NCBI GenBank assembly: GCA_965199185.1
Contig: CBDAQW010000037.1
Coordinates: 310,001 to 374,000 of the forward strand
Direction of reading: 5' to 3'
Source of the DNA: Endozoicomonas sp965199185
GTDB taxonomy: Bacteria; Pseudomonadota; Gammaproteobacteria; Pseudomonadales; Endozoicomonadaceae
Length of the DNA stretch: 64,000 bases
The translations under genes were made by a program, and so were the position numbers. The notes under the pieces are model-generated. The model was not told the DNA's origin. It made no database searches and was given only the letters and a program-made list of their open reading frames with translations. This document shows positions 7,904-17,340 of this stretch, in pieces; within the stretch, counting starts at the first letter, position 1, and the number at the start of each line of letters is the position of its first letter.

Positions 7904-9033
7904 TTGATATGCGCTCACACTATGCGACAGTCTTTTCAAGACAAGCATAAGCCGTATGTTCCGCCCGAAAGAATCCCAGAATTTTCTTTTTCTTCCTCTG
8001 CAACGATTTAAGTCCAGAACTCACCGCGCGGAGAAATGCCTTTTTGGTTTTCAATGCCATACGGCCAATATGCCCTGATTTCAGAACACTCCAGACAAGT
8101 TCAACAGGGTTCAGTTCCGGTGAGTAGGGTGGCAGTAGCTGTATGTCAAGAAGCCGTTCTTCTTTCTTGAGATATTTCATGACTTTCTTGGCGCTGTGTG
8201 CAGAATGACCATCGGTTACGATCATTACAGGACGATCATGTGATGCGACTATTTGCTTCAGAAACTTTATAAAGACATCCGCATTAAAGCGGCCGGTAAT
8301 TGTCATGTAGCGCATGTGCCCTTCACCACTGACAGCGGCGATCATGTTGATGCCAAAGCGCGCGCCAGTTTTGGTGACAGTTGGCGTATAACCTTTTTTG
8401 CTCCAAGTTGTACCGGAGTGATAGTCAGAACGTATGCTCGCTTCATCAATGAAATAGATAATAGCCCCTTCCTCTTCCGCCTGTTTACGAAGAGCTGGAT
8501 AACGTGTATCCAAATAATCCTGTACTTTTTTTTTCGCTCTGCTGCCAGGCTTTTCGCACTGGCCGCTGAGGCGTTAGACCCATTTTTCTGAGCATCTTAC
8601 TGACAGCGGCAGGATGCATGGTGATGTTGAACTCTGTTTTGATCACCGCTGCGATGATGTCCCGAGACCACAGTGCTTTATAAAAACCGTAAAACGTTGG
8701 GTCTTTGGTGAGAATGATCTTTGAGAGTGTCTCTCGTTGCTCAGGCGAGAGTTTGGCGTTTTTACTGTGTGCGATGGGGCGTGTTTTTAACGCCTCCATG
8801 CCACCTTTTTTGTAACGATCAATCCAGCGGTAGATACAGGATCTATCTGTGCTGTATTCGACAGAAAGTGCTTGGACAGAAGCACCGTCTAACCATTTTT
8901 GAATAGCCTCGAACCGGATACTTTCTCGTACTTCGTGGGATACTTTGCGACCGTCAACTCTGCTCATGGATACCTCAACATCGGAGGTAACATGATACAT
9001 GTTAAGGTGTCGTGTAGCATAGGCTCATATCAA
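7904..9033 (-). mobile_element. IS630-family insertion sequence with TA target duplication
   Basis: 1,130 bp. The ends form imperfect inverted repeats beginning TTGATATG (7904 inward, and reversed ending at 9033), with about 18 of 26 positions matching. TA dinucleotides flank both sides (7902-7903 and 9034-9035), as expected for IS630/Tc1 transposition. It carries one transposase gene split into two frames. Confidence 0.85.
7920..9000 (-). pseudogene. IS630-family transposase in two frames
   Basis: The N-terminal part (8485-9000) has paired helix-turn-helix segments (VQALSVEYSTDRSCIYRWIDRYKK) and the winged segment ending RPVRKAWQQSEKK. The C-terminal part (7920-8513) has the DDE core: FIDEASIRSD, VTDGHSAH and LPPYSPELNPVELVW. 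The frames meet at a run of nine A on the coding strand (T run 8526-8534). Eight A would join them as SEKKVQDYLDTRYPALRK, which reads as continuous IS630 sequence. It is either a one-base error or mutation, or expression depends on slippage at the A run. Confidence 0.85.
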
Positions 9034-9785
9034 TAGTGTCGTTTTTCCTGAGAAAACAGTAAAATTTAGATTGTTTGGCTCAATACTGAGGACAGTTTTT
9101 CGAAGGCTCAACATTGATACATCAAGGCTTGCGCCACAGAGGATAGGATTTAATTGCAAGTCTGGTGTTACCCAAAGTTTCCTAAAAGTACCTTAAACCC
9201 CAAAACCTTTGGTATTACTGGGGTTAAATGCAAACGATTATTCTCGTGCGTAAGTCCTGGAGAATGGCGTGAAAAAGGTTCTGACGACAATGACCGCCTA
9301 CCTGCTATTACGGTTTGCCCAAATCACAACGCACTGTCGGTTGTCGTTACAGCAAATAGCCCGAAAAATCAGCCTCAACTTAACCAGTCGCCGCCCATTA
9401 CTGGAGTTATTCTTCAGTGATCCGCCGGAGAACAACGAAGACCACCCACTCCAGAATCAGGAGTTTCTGAAGCTTGGTGGAAATGGTATTTGTATTTCAC
9501 ACAGATGGGTGCTGAAAATAGTTTTTACTTGCCGTAGTAGTCAGATTCAGTGGCAATGAGTACATGTCAGTCAGAATTCGCTGTAAGTTTTCTGTTTTTT
9601 TTCTGACAAATACTAATTAGATTTGTGTTGATTTGTGATAATACGCTATTTGTAAAAAAGCATTGATCTGTCTTCCCATAAAGGGCAAATATTATCTTTC
9701 AAGTAAACTATTTCATCATGGTTTTATTGCATTGATGGCGGTTATGATTAACCGTATTTCTCCGGGTTAATATGAAAAGGCCGTT
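9034..9785. other. Gene-poor stretch between IS630 and galM
   Basis: About 750 bases with no gene I can support. A 96-codon frame starting with GTG at 9269 is open but has no recognisable family, no clear ribosome site and atypical composition. A short inverted repeat (TTAAACCCC at 9193-9201, GGGGTTAAA at 9220-9228) is present. The final AT-rich ~200 bases should hold the galM promoter. Confidence 0.5.
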
Positions 9786-10853
9786 ATGCAAATCATCAAA
9801 GAAAAATTCGGAATCAATCGTTTAGGACAAACTGTTAATCGTTTTGAACTCCGAAATAATCATGGAATGGAAGTTGTTATTCTTGATCGGGGTGCCACTA
9901 TTCAAAGTATTCGGGTTCCTGATCAGCAAGGTGTTTCCTCCGAAGTGACTCTGGGCTGCGATTCTGTTGAAGCTTATGAAGCTGCAACTGCTTATTTTGG
10001 TGCTGTTGTCGGGCGCTATGCAAATCGCATTGGCAAAGGTCGTATGCAAATTGAAGAACAACCCTATGAGTTGATTTGCAATAATGGCAATAATCATCTG
10101 CATGGCGGTGACAGTGGCTTTGATGACAAGATCTGGAAGACCGGTTTTTCGACAGCGGAAACGTGCTGCACATTAACACTCTGCTACCACTCTGTGGATG
10201 GTGAAGAAGGCTATCCCGGCAATCTAAAAGCCAAAGTCGAGTACGTGCTCAATAACAACAATGAACTATTGATTCGCTATCAGGCTGAAACGGATAAGAC
10301 TACGGTTGTCAATTTGACCAACCACACCTATTTCAATTTGCGTGGTGAGGGTGACTGCCTTGATCACCGACTACAGATTCATGCCAACAGCTTCACACCA
10401 ACCGATCCAGAGTCTATTCCTTATGGCAACACAGCGCCAGTAGCAGACACACCGATGGATTTCACCCGCATGAAAACCATCGGCCAAGCTATTAATGATG
10501 ATTTCGATCAGCTAAAGCAGGCATCCGGCTTTGATCATCATTGGGCATTCCGCTGCGATAATCATCAACCTGAAACGCCAGAACTGGTTGCCAGAGTTGA
10601 AGAGCCGGAATCAGGTAGAACATTGGAAGTACTCACTACTCAGCCCGGTGTGCAATTCTATACCGGTAATTTTCTGGAGGGGAATATCGGCAGAGCTGGC
10701 GTAGCCTACAAGAACCGAGATGGTTTCTGCCTGGAAACGCAGCATTTTCCAGATTCACCTAATCAGTCAGAGTTTCCATCGACAGAATTGCGTCCGGGAG
10801 AGATTTATAAGCATCAAACCCTGCTCCGGTTTGGAGTTCTTACTGAGCATTGA
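9786..10853 (+). CDS. galM: Aldose 1-epimerase (galactose mutarotase)
   Basis: GalM interconverts the alpha and beta anomers of hexoses such as galactose in the cytoplasm. The 355-residue length is typical. Family motifs are visible: VVGRYANRIGKGR, NNHLHGGDSGFDDKIW (substrate-binding His), VNLTNHTYFNLRG (catalytic His, about 180), SGFDHHW, and the catalytic Glu in FCLETQHFPDSPNQ. It stands alone between the IS630 and IS4 elements, with no other gal genes, so substrate specificity within the hexoses cannot be fixed. Confidence 0.93.
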   Translation: MQIIKEKFGINRLGQTVNRFELRNNHGMEVVILDRGATIQSIRVPDQQGVSSEVTLGCDSVEAYEAATAYFGAVVGRYANRIGKGRMQIEEQPYELICNNGNNHLHGGDSGFDDKIWKTGFSTAETCCTLTLCYHSVDGEEGYPGNLKAKVEYVLNNNNELLIRYQAETDKTTVVNLTNHTYFNLRGEGDCLDHRLQIHANSFTPTDPESIPYGNTAPVADTPMDFTRMKTIGQAINDDFDQLKQASGFDHHWAFRCDNHQPETPELVARVEEPESGRTLEVLTTQPGVQFYTGNFLEGNIGRAGVAYKNRDGFCLETQHFPDSPNQSEFPSTELRPGEIYKHQTLLRFGVLTEH

Positions 10854-11208
10854 TACTGAGTGATCAATATTAGTCATCATCTATGTGTGAAACCGTCCAT
10901 ACTTAAGAGCAATGGCACTGACTTAAGCCGCTTTCCCTTGGTACTGCTTCAATCTGCGTGCCTCAGCTCTCGGGTGTTGTAGCCTTTTATGCGGCTTTGG
11001 TCGTCTCTTTACAGCTCTTGGTTCTGACCTTCCCGGACGATTACCAACAACATGTCGGCCTATTATTTCCAGCATGTTGACGATCTTCTCTTCCAGCCAG
11101 TCGCCGCGCGCTCCCAGTAATGTCTGGTGGAAGGATACCAGCGTTTCCTGTGCCGCTTTAAAGCTGATCTCTCTGGGCATTTTCCTGATGCGTACTGCTG
11201 CCTTACCC

Positions 11209-12446
11209 CAGGGCGATCTCATTTAGCACTAACTTTCAAATAATTCCTTGAAGCAGCAGTGTTCTGTATTCGTCATCCGCTGCCGCCATGATGCGCTTGT
11301 TCTTGATGCCAAGCTTTAAGGTAGTCTCCTGCTTCAGCAAGTTTAGAGCTATTTGTCTGAATATCGCCATATTCTCTGGGCCAAAGCCTTTTCTAATACG
11401 ACACTCGTCTTCTCTAAAGCCAATGTCGAGTACCCAGTGCAGATTGTTCTCCACCGACCAATGAGATCGCACTGAATTCATGAAGTGCTTGGCACCTGTG
11501 GTTAGGCTAGAAATAAAATATCGACGCTCAATACTCACCTGATCACCTTCATGACGCTCACCTTCAACAACCCCTATCATAGCGAGATCTTTCCAGTCTT
11601 CACGCTGGACAAGCCAATGAATATCAGTACTTGCCCAACAGCGACGTATTTCTATTCGTCCATGACCTTTTTCTATCGTTTCATGAAAACTTGCGCTTTC
11701 AGATAGCTTTTCCTTTGTCGCCAGATCATCAAGATAAAGCTTGATATCATCGTGTAGGTGCGGCTGGTTTCCTTTTACAGCCAGCAGGTAGTGCGCATTT
11801 TTATCTCTGATTTTTTCAGCGATCGCTCTTTGGCAGCCCATAGCGTCAGTGCTGACAATGCACCCGCTGATCTCTAGCATATCGAGAAGTGCTGGAATAG
11901 CGGTTATCTCATTAGACTTGGCTGCTGTCTTAAGTTGCCCAAGTACCATACCTGTCTGGCTGGCCCATGCGTTGACCATATGGATAGCGGCCTTGTTATC
12001 ACCTTTATCGTATGAGCGACGCAGTGTTTTTCCATCAATAGCGATGACTTCACCATGAGTACGCTCAGCAATTTGTTTAACCCAGGTTATAAAACATTGG
12101 CGAAACTCATCTGGATCAAGTCGTTCAAAAACTCGAATAAATGTGTGATGAGATGGGACGCCATGAGGAAGAGGGATATGAAGCTTTAGCCAGGATTTCT
12201 TTTTCTTGGCAAGTTCTGAGACCATCTTCCAGTCTTCAGCGCCACAAGTGATCATGCAAACAGCTATGAAAACAAGGTTTGGCAGAGGATAACGATGATT
12301 ATCAGCACGAATTTCAGTCAGTTCGGAAAATGCATCCAAGAGGGTCATATATGGCATCCTTAGTCTTAGGGTGGAGAATGCCATACCTTTTGAGTTGTTT
12401 TAATGTCACAGGGCAAAGTATGTTAGTGCCAAATGAGATTGCCCTG
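11209..12446 (-). mobile_element. ISAs1-family insertion sequence nested in the IS4 transposase
   Basis: 1,238 bp. Terminal inverted repeats of about 25 bases (CAGGGCGATCTCATTTAGCA from 11209; the right end reversed begins CAGGGCAATCTCATTTGGCA) differ at a few positions. A perfect 10-base target duplication, TGCCTTACCC, lies at 11199-11208 and 12447-12456. The duplication shows simple insertion into an existing IS4 copy. Confidence 0.93.
11236..12384 (-). CDS. ISAs1-family transposase
   Basis: 382 residues, the usual length for ISAs1 / H-repeat-associated transposases. Visible features: the N-terminal domain with RYPLPNLVFIAVCMITCGAE, VIAIDGKTLRRSYDK, VSTDAMGCQ, LLAVKGNQP, and the C-terminal SHWSVENNLHWVLDIGF with EDECRIRKG. 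The frame is intact and fills the element, so it may be active and mobile now. Confidence 0.94.
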   Translation of the reverse strand: MAFSTLRLRMPYMTLLDAFSELTEIRADNHRYPLPNLVFIAVCMITCGAEDWKMVSELAKKKKSWLKLHIPLPHGVPSHHTFIRVFERLDPDEFRQCFITWVKQIAERTHGEVIAIDGKTLRRSYDKGDNKAAIHMVNAWASQTGMVLGQLKTAAKSNEITAIPALLDMLEISGCIVSTDAMGCQRAIAEKIRDKNAHYLLAVKGNQPHLHDDIKLYLDDLATKEKLSESASFHETIEKGHGRIEIRRCWASTDIHWLVQREDWKDLAMIGVVEGERHEGDQVSIERRYFISSLTTGAKHFMNSVRSHWSVENNLHWVLDIGFREDECRIRKGFGPENMAIFRQIALNLLKQETTLKLGIKNKRIMAAADDEYRTLLLQGII

Positions 12447-13689
12447 TGCCTTACCCATAAGGGCGCGTATCACGTTGTAAACCAACAGGTTCACTGCAAT
12501 TTCTTTTCTCACCATTTCCGGACTTTTGCACCGGAGCATTTCCATTTGCATAGTGGTTTTGATCACATCAAAATCGGTTTCAACGTGCCAGCGCTTCAGA
12601 TACAGGCCGATGATCTCGGTACGAGAATACTCTTCAGCATCCAGTAAAGTGGTGACGATTATACGGGTCTTATTTTTGACGGCACGAATAACCAGCTCAT
12701 CAGGCATCTGATCGTATAATTCCCGGCTCATCCATTCCGGTCTTGCAGGGCGTGTTAGCCTGAACAGCCCGTCTTTGTTGCCCAACCGTTGGTAGCACTT
12801 TCTGAAGTCAATAAGTCGTGCACCGTTTTTCTCAAACACCACATCTGCCCCGGCATGCAGCACAAGAGCCAGCAGGAAATAATTTTCAAAATTCGCATCA
12901 CCCAGCAGAATGTCGCCAGCACGCAGGTGAAACAGGAGCCTTCTGAGCAGGGCTTGCTCACCCGTCTCTTTGCCCTGGTAAGGAGCTACTGCATAATCGA
13001 GTAACGCACCACTGCCAAGGGATATCAAAACAAGAATTCTAAGAACAGGGAAACCAAGCCCTTTTTTTGGGTGTCAGGCTGAGGGTATTCATGTTGGTTT
13101 TTCTCGGTGTCCGGCATTAAGAGTGTTGAGCCGTCAGTGATCAGAACTCGGCGTTGATGCCAGAGACAGGATTCTGGTGAGGCGCTGTCGAGGTTATTGC
13201 CTGAGGTGCGCAGCAGTACGTTAATTGATTCCTCTGTTAATCGCTGCCGTGCTTTGGCATACGCACCGGTTCCGGTATTGGAAGGCTTGTTACCATTGAC
13301 GGCCTGATCTCTTGCCTCATCAATAAGGGCGTGTCGGCATGACTTGGTGTCGCTGGCGACCTGTTTCATGAACAGGGTTAGGGTTTTAGAGGGAGGAAAG
13401 TCCCTGGCTCTGAAGCCAGGATAACTTGCCTGAAAAGCGTTGAGGTCATCAGGGGTGAGAATCGCTGACAGTGCATCGTTGCCAGTTTGGGCAAATTGAC
13501 GAAGGCAATCATTAGCGAGGGACAGAAATTCAGGGCTAAACTTGGTCATGGCTTGCTCGGGGAGATGAAATTGTTCAAAGACTGTTATAGTCGTTTTTCT
13601 TCTCGGGCAAGCCTTGGTGTTTCAGAGAATGAGCCTTAAGTCAGTGCCATTATACTTAAGAGATCATTTTCTAATGGATTATCTGCCCC

Positions 13690-14916
13690 ATGGACGGTCA
13701 TCTCAGGGATCTCAGTGTACTTATTATTGAAGATCAGGACTTTCAGCGGATTGTTGCTGAACAAACGCTTTCTGGTATCGGTGTAGAGCAACTGAAAGTC
13801 GCTTCAGATGGCCGGCAAGCTATCGAAATTCTTACGAATTCTGAGTCTGTTGATATTGTTATCTGCGACCTGCAAATGCCGAATATGGATGGCATACAGT
13901 TTATCCGTCAAGTAGCAGAACAGAAGTTTGCCAGAAGCCTGATCATCCTCAGCGCCCTCGATAATAGCCTGACCCGTACTGTCGAAGATATGGCTCAGGC
14001 TTTGGGGCTCAAGGTGCTTGGCAGCCTGCCAAAACCACTCTCAAGAGACCGGTCACGGGAGTTGATGGAACTCTATTTTGGCGAGAAGCCGGAAGATGGG
14101 CTGGCCATTGCTTCAAAAGAAACCCGGTTTGATACAGATACCCTGAAACAGGCTATTGAAAATCGGGAGTTTACCCTTTTCTTCCAGCCCAAGGTGCTGC
14201 TCAACGGTGGAAGACTGGTCTCCGTCGAAGCTCTGGCTCGCTGGGAACACCCTGACCTGGGACTAATTAGTCCCGCACGTTTTGTTCCTCTTATGGAAGC
14301 TAACCGCTTGATCACATCGTTCACGTTAAGCCTGCTGCCTCAAGCCATCGATCAGATTACCCATTGGCAGCAACAGGGACGAATGATTTCAGTGGGTATT
14401 AATCTTTCACCATTAATGTTGTCCGAACCGGATTTACCGTACCTGCTCATGGCAAAAACTCAGGAGAAAAGTATTGCTCCTGAGTTACTGAATCTGGAAA
14501 TCACGGAAAGCAGCCTGATCGAAAATACAGCTCAGGCGCTAGAAACGCTGGCTCGTCTCAAAATACAGGGATTCTCCCTCTCCATTGATGATTTTGGGAC
14601 GGGGTATTCGAGTATGCAGCAGCTGAACCGGATTCCTTTTTCGGAGCTGAAGATCGACCGCTCCTTTGTCCATAACGCCTTCAAGGACAGTACACAAAGA
14701 GTCATCATCGAATCCAATATCAATCTGGCTCATAACCTGAACATGGAAACAGTCGCTGAAGGTATAGAAACACTTGAAGACTGGATGCTATTAAACCAGC
14801 TGAACTGCACTATGGCTCAGGGCTATTTTATTGGCAAACCAATGCCGGCTGGCGATTTGGAAGCCTGGGAAAAGCAATGGCTTCAGCGGCAGCCCATTAT
14901 CAAGCCTAAATCCTGA
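13690..14916 (+). CDS. Response regulator with EAL cyclic-di-GMP phosphodiesterase domain
   Basis: 408 residues. The receiver domain (about 8-125) has the phospho-acceptor Asp60 in IVICDLQMPNMDG and the lysine in GSLPKPLS. The EAL domain (about 155-400) keeps the catalytic signature: EAL at 180-182, NLEITESSL (about 268), DDFGTGYSS (300-308), KIDRSF (about 321) and AEGIET (about 356). It is therefore likely an active phosphodiesterase hydrolysing c-di-GMP under control of an unknown sensor kinase. No kinase is adjacent. The IS4 element ends 38 bases upstream and may affect its promoter. Confidence 0.93.
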   Translation: MDGHLRDLSVLIIEDQDFQRIVAEQTLSGIGVEQLKVASDGRQAIEILTNSESVDIVICDLQMPNMDGIQFIRQVAEQKFARSLIILSALDNSLTRTVEDMAQALGLKVLGSLPKPLSRDRSRELMELYFGEKPEDGLAIASKETRFDTDTLKQAIENREFTLFFQPKVLLNGGRLVSVEALARWEHPDLGLISPARFVPLMEANRLITSFTLSLLPQAIDQITHWQQQGRMISVGINLSPLMLSEPDLPYLLMAKTQEKSIAPELLNLEITESSLIENTAQALETLARLKIQGFSLSIDDFGTGYSSMQQLNRIPFSELKIDRSFVHNAFKDSTQRVIIESNINLAHNLNMETVAEGIETLEDWMLLNQLNCTMAQGYFIGKPMPAGDLEAWEKQWLQRQPIIKPKS

Positions 14917-15013
14917 AAAACTGGAACTCTCCAAACTCACAGGGCACACTAAAAATAAACGAGTCATTTTGCAGTTGAGTTGTAGTCGAGCCTGAATCTT
15001 TTCGGTGTTTACC

Positions 15014-15556
15014 ATGACAAAAGAAAGAGTAAAACGGTTAGCTAATTATCTATTGTTTCAGATTGGGTGGTTTATCTGCGCCATTGGCACAGACGATATT
15101 GCGCTGTATATAACCTGTACGATTGTTTTTATTCATGTAATAGCCATCGGGAGCTGGCGAAAGGAAAAAGAGATTCTGGTAATTTGCCTGTTGCTTGGTA
15201 GCACCATCGACAGTTTTCTGGGTAATCTGAATGTTCTGCAATTCAGCGGTGAAGGAAAGCTGCTACCAGTCTGGTTGGCTTGTATGTGGGTACTGCTCGG
15301 GACAACCATCAAACATTCTCTGGCCTGGGTCGGACAACACTGGACATGGGGTGCTATTTTGGGTTTTCTGGGTGGGCCAACGGCCTATTATGGAGGCAGT
15401 CAGCTTTCTGATGTCAGGCTGGGTGAACCACTCTGGCAAACCCTGTTAATTTTGGCGACTATCTGGGCTGTTATATTTCCGCTATTGTTCGCCTTTTCAA
15501 AGGCCTGGCAGAAACGACTGGAAAAGCCATCGGAGCCTGGTAGCCCACAAAATTAG
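15014..15556 (+). CDS. DUF2878 family inner-membrane protein
   Basis: About 180 residues with at least four hydrophobic segments. It matches the DUF2878 pattern: an N-terminal LFQIGWFICAIG, then EKEILVICLLLGSTIDSFLGNLNVL and GGPTAYYGGSQLSDVRLG. The function of this family is unknown. In other gammaproteobacteria it often lies near lipid or cyclopropane-fatty-acid genes, but no such neighbours are seen here. A GTG at 15005 is an alternative start; neither start has a strong ribosome site. Confidence 0.8.
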   Translation: MTKERVKRLANYLLFQIGWFICAIGTDDIALYITCTIVFIHVIAIGSWRKEKEILVICLLLGSTIDSFLGNLNVLQFSGEGKLLPVWLACMWVLLGTTIKHSLAWVGQHWTWGAILGFLGGPTAYYGGSQLSDVRLGEPLWQTLLILATIWAVIFPLLFAFSKAWQKRLEKPSEPGSPQN

Positions 15557-15575
15557 GCTGTAAGCAAGATGTTAT

Positions 15576-15644
15576 CGGCATTTCATACTGACAACATGCC
15601 GGGATTTTGAGCGCATTGTCGGTATATCCTTCTGACATACCAAC
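15576..15644. repeat. Pair of extragenic hairpins
   Basis: Two small inverted repeats lie between convergent genes. CGGCAT/ATGCCG spans 15576-15601. GTCGGTATATC, loop CTTCT, GACATACCAAC spans 15618-15644. The second resembles the hairpin at 62002-62028, so it is another branch of the dispersed repeat family. It could also act as a two-way terminator. Confidence 0.6.
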
Positions 15645-15667
15645 CTTGTATAAAAACAATGCGCTTT

Positions 15668-16435
15668 TCAAATGCTCATAAATCGTTGAATAGTTCTCAC
15701 CACCAGCTCCGGCTTTTGCGCATGAACCCAATGCCCTGCTCCTGTTATTACTCTGACGCTGGCATTGGGAAACAGTTTTAGTACCTGCTCCTGATGCTCG
15801 GGCTGGATGTAATCAGAATCCCCGCCTTTAATGAACAGAGTTTTACCGGAGTACGAACGATCAGATTCCTGCCCGATCATAATGGCGTCGTAGTGCTTCA
15901 CAATGCTGCTGAGATTGACTCTCCAGGCAAATTTTCCGGATTCTGTTTTATAAAGATTCTTTAACAAGAACTGCCGGACATCTTTCTCTTCTACAAAATT
16001 ATGCATGTGCAGATCAGCTTCTGCCCGCCCTTTCAAGGCGTTTAGATCCAGAGAAGACAACCCTTTAAGAATGGCGTCATGGCGACGCTGCTGATAAGTA
16101 ACGGGAGCAATATCGACAATGACCAGGCTGAGTATTCTATCCGGTATCATCAGCGCCAGAGTCATGGCGATTTTACCACCCATTGAGTGCCCCAGAAGAT
16201 GCACTTTTTCTAATCCATGGTCGTCCATATATTCAAGAACATCCGCCGCCATCAGCTCATAACTCATTGCTTCTGCATGAGGTGAACGACCATGGTTGCG
16301 TACATCCAGGCCATGAACACAAAAAGATTGCGCAAGGCTCCGGTTTATCATGCCGAGGTTTTCCTGAGAGCCAAAAAGGCCATGCAGGCTAATCAAAGGT
16401 TCTCCTGCGCCCTGTTGTCTGGCGTACAACTTCAT
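15668..16435 (-). CDS. Alpha/beta-fold esterase, YbfF type
   Basis: 255 residues, cytoplasmic. Alpha/beta hydrolase features: the oxyanion region SLHGLFGSQENLG (about 17-29), DVRNHGRSPH, the nucleophile elbow GHSMGG (about 102), and the catalytic His in GAGHWVHAQKPE near the C-terminus. This pattern matches E. coli YbfF, an esterase active on short acyl and acyl-CoA-type esters. It lies 65 bases downstream of thyA in the same direction and may be the last gene of a TSUP-lgt-thyA transcript. Substrate unknown. Confidence 0.85.
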   Translation of the reverse strand: MKLYARQQGAGEPLISLHGLFGSQENLGMINRSLAQSFCVHGLDVRNHGRSPHAEAMSYELMAADVLEYMDDHGLEKVHLLGHSMGGKIAMTLALMIPDRILSLVIVDIAPVTYQQRRHDAILKGLSSLDLNALKGRAEADLHMHNFVEEKDVRQFLLKNLYKTESGKFAWRVNLSSIVKHYDAIMIGQESDRSYSGKTLFIKGGDSDYIQPEHQEQVLKLFPNASVRVITGAGHWVHAQKPELVVRTIQRFMSI

Positions 16436-16500
16436 TAATCTTATGTTTCCATTGTTTTATTGTTGGCAGACCGGGACAAAAGCCCGGGAAGTTCGTCATC

Positions 16501-17334
16501 TCACACTGAGACTAACGCCTTGATATGAGGATGTGCTTGATAATTCACTAGTTCAAAATCATCAATGGTGAAATCAAACAGGTCATCAATCGCAGGATTC
16601 AGCTTCATTTCAGGCAAAGGAAAAGGTTTTCTGTCTAACTGTTCTTCAGCCTGTTCCAAATGGTTAGAGTACAAATGCGCATCGCCAAAACTGTGCACAA
16701 AGTCTCCCGGCTCAAGGTTACACACCTGTGCAACCATCATGGTCAGCAAAGCGTATGAAGCGATGTTAAAAGGCACTCCAAGAAAGATATCTGCTGAACG
16801 CTGATAAAGCTGGCAGGACAGCTTGCCATGCAACACATAAAACTGAAACAGACAATGACAAGGTGGCAGGGCCTGCTTGCCCATTTCTGCATTTTGTTTG
16901 GGTGAATACTGAACATCTGGCAAAACACTCGGGTTCCAGGCGCTGATAACCAGACGACGAGAATCGGGGTTGTTTTTGATTTCATTGACCAACCACTGAA
17001 TCTGATCAACAGTTTCGCCGTTAACGCCTTCCCAACTGCGCCACTGTTGTCCGTAAACAGGCCCTAAATCACCGGCATCTGTCGCCCATTCATCCCAAAT
17101 ACGCACATTATTTTCTTTGAGATATCCAATATTGGTATCCCCTTTCAGAAACCATAAAAGCTCGTGAATGATTGAGCGCAGGTGACATTTTTTCGTAGTA
17201 ACCAGAGGAAACCCCTCTGATAGATCAAAGCGCATTTGATAACCGAACACACTGTATGCTCCTGTGCCAGTTCGGTCTGATTTGAATGTGCCCTGCTCTT
17301 TTACGTGGCGAAGTAAATCCAGATACTGTTTCAT
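16501..17334 (-). CDS. thyA: Thymidylate synthase
   Basis: Cytoplasmic enzyme that methylates dUMP to dTMP using methylenetetrahydrofolate. The protein has 277 residues, slightly longer than the 264-residue E. coli enzyme because of an insert around 150-165. Key features: FKSDRTGTGAYSVFGYQMRFDL, the nucleophile in LPPCHCLFQFYV, QLYQRSADIFLGVPFN and GDAHLYSNHLEQ. It begins 6 bases after the lgt stop, the conserved lgt-thyA pairing. Confidence 0.97.
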   Translation of the reverse strand: MKQYLDLLRHVKEQGTFKSDRTGTGAYSVFGYQMRFDLSEGFPLVTTKKCHLRSIIHELLWFLKGDTNIGYLKENNVRIWDEWATDAGDLGPVYGQQWRSWEGVNGETVDQIQWLVNEIKNNPDSRRLVISAWNPSVLPDVQYSPKQNAEMGKQALPPCHCLFQFYVLHGKLSCQLYQRSADIFLGVPFNIASYALLTMMVAQVCNLEPGDFVHSFGDAHLYSNHLEQAEEQLDRKPFPLPEMKLNPAIDDLFDFTIDDFELVNYQAHPHIKALVSV

Positions 17335-17340
17335 TGTTGT

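Larger units (their letters stand above)
10923..13549 (-). pseudogene. IS4-family transposase, frameshifted and split by an ISAs1 insertion
   Basis: Three pieces in order: N-terminal (13025-13549), middle (down to about 12447) and C-terminal (10923 to about 11208). The first break is a run of seven A (T run 13062-13068); eight A would restore QKKGLGFPVLRILVLISLGSG, a good IS4 reading. The second break is the ISAs1 element. Removing it together with one target copy joins RALMGKA to AVRIRKMPREISFKAAQE in frame. The middle piece holds the transposase core (GDILLGDANFENYFLL, EIIGLYLKRWHVETDF) and the C-terminal piece the basic NRPGRSEPRAVKRRPKPHK tail. Confidence 0.92.
10910..13651 (-). mobile_element. 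IS4-family element, interrupted by an ISAs1-family element
   Basis: Ends are exact 17-base inverted repeats (AATGGCACTGACTTAAG at 10911-10927, its reverse at 13635-13651). An 11-base target duplication, ATACTTAAGAG, lies at 10899-10909 and 13652-13662. Subtracting the nested insertion leaves about 1.49 kb. It sits between galM and the REC-EAL gene. Confidence 0.9.

Noticed and set aside
9193..9228. Inverted repeat TTAAACCCC / GGGGTTAAA as terminator or IS end
   Set aside because: No T-run, no matching partner at the IS boundaries; meaning unclear.
9269..9559. 96-codon open frame with GTG start before galM
   Set aside because: No family resemblance, no ribosome site, odd composition; lies in a gene-poor post-IS stretch.
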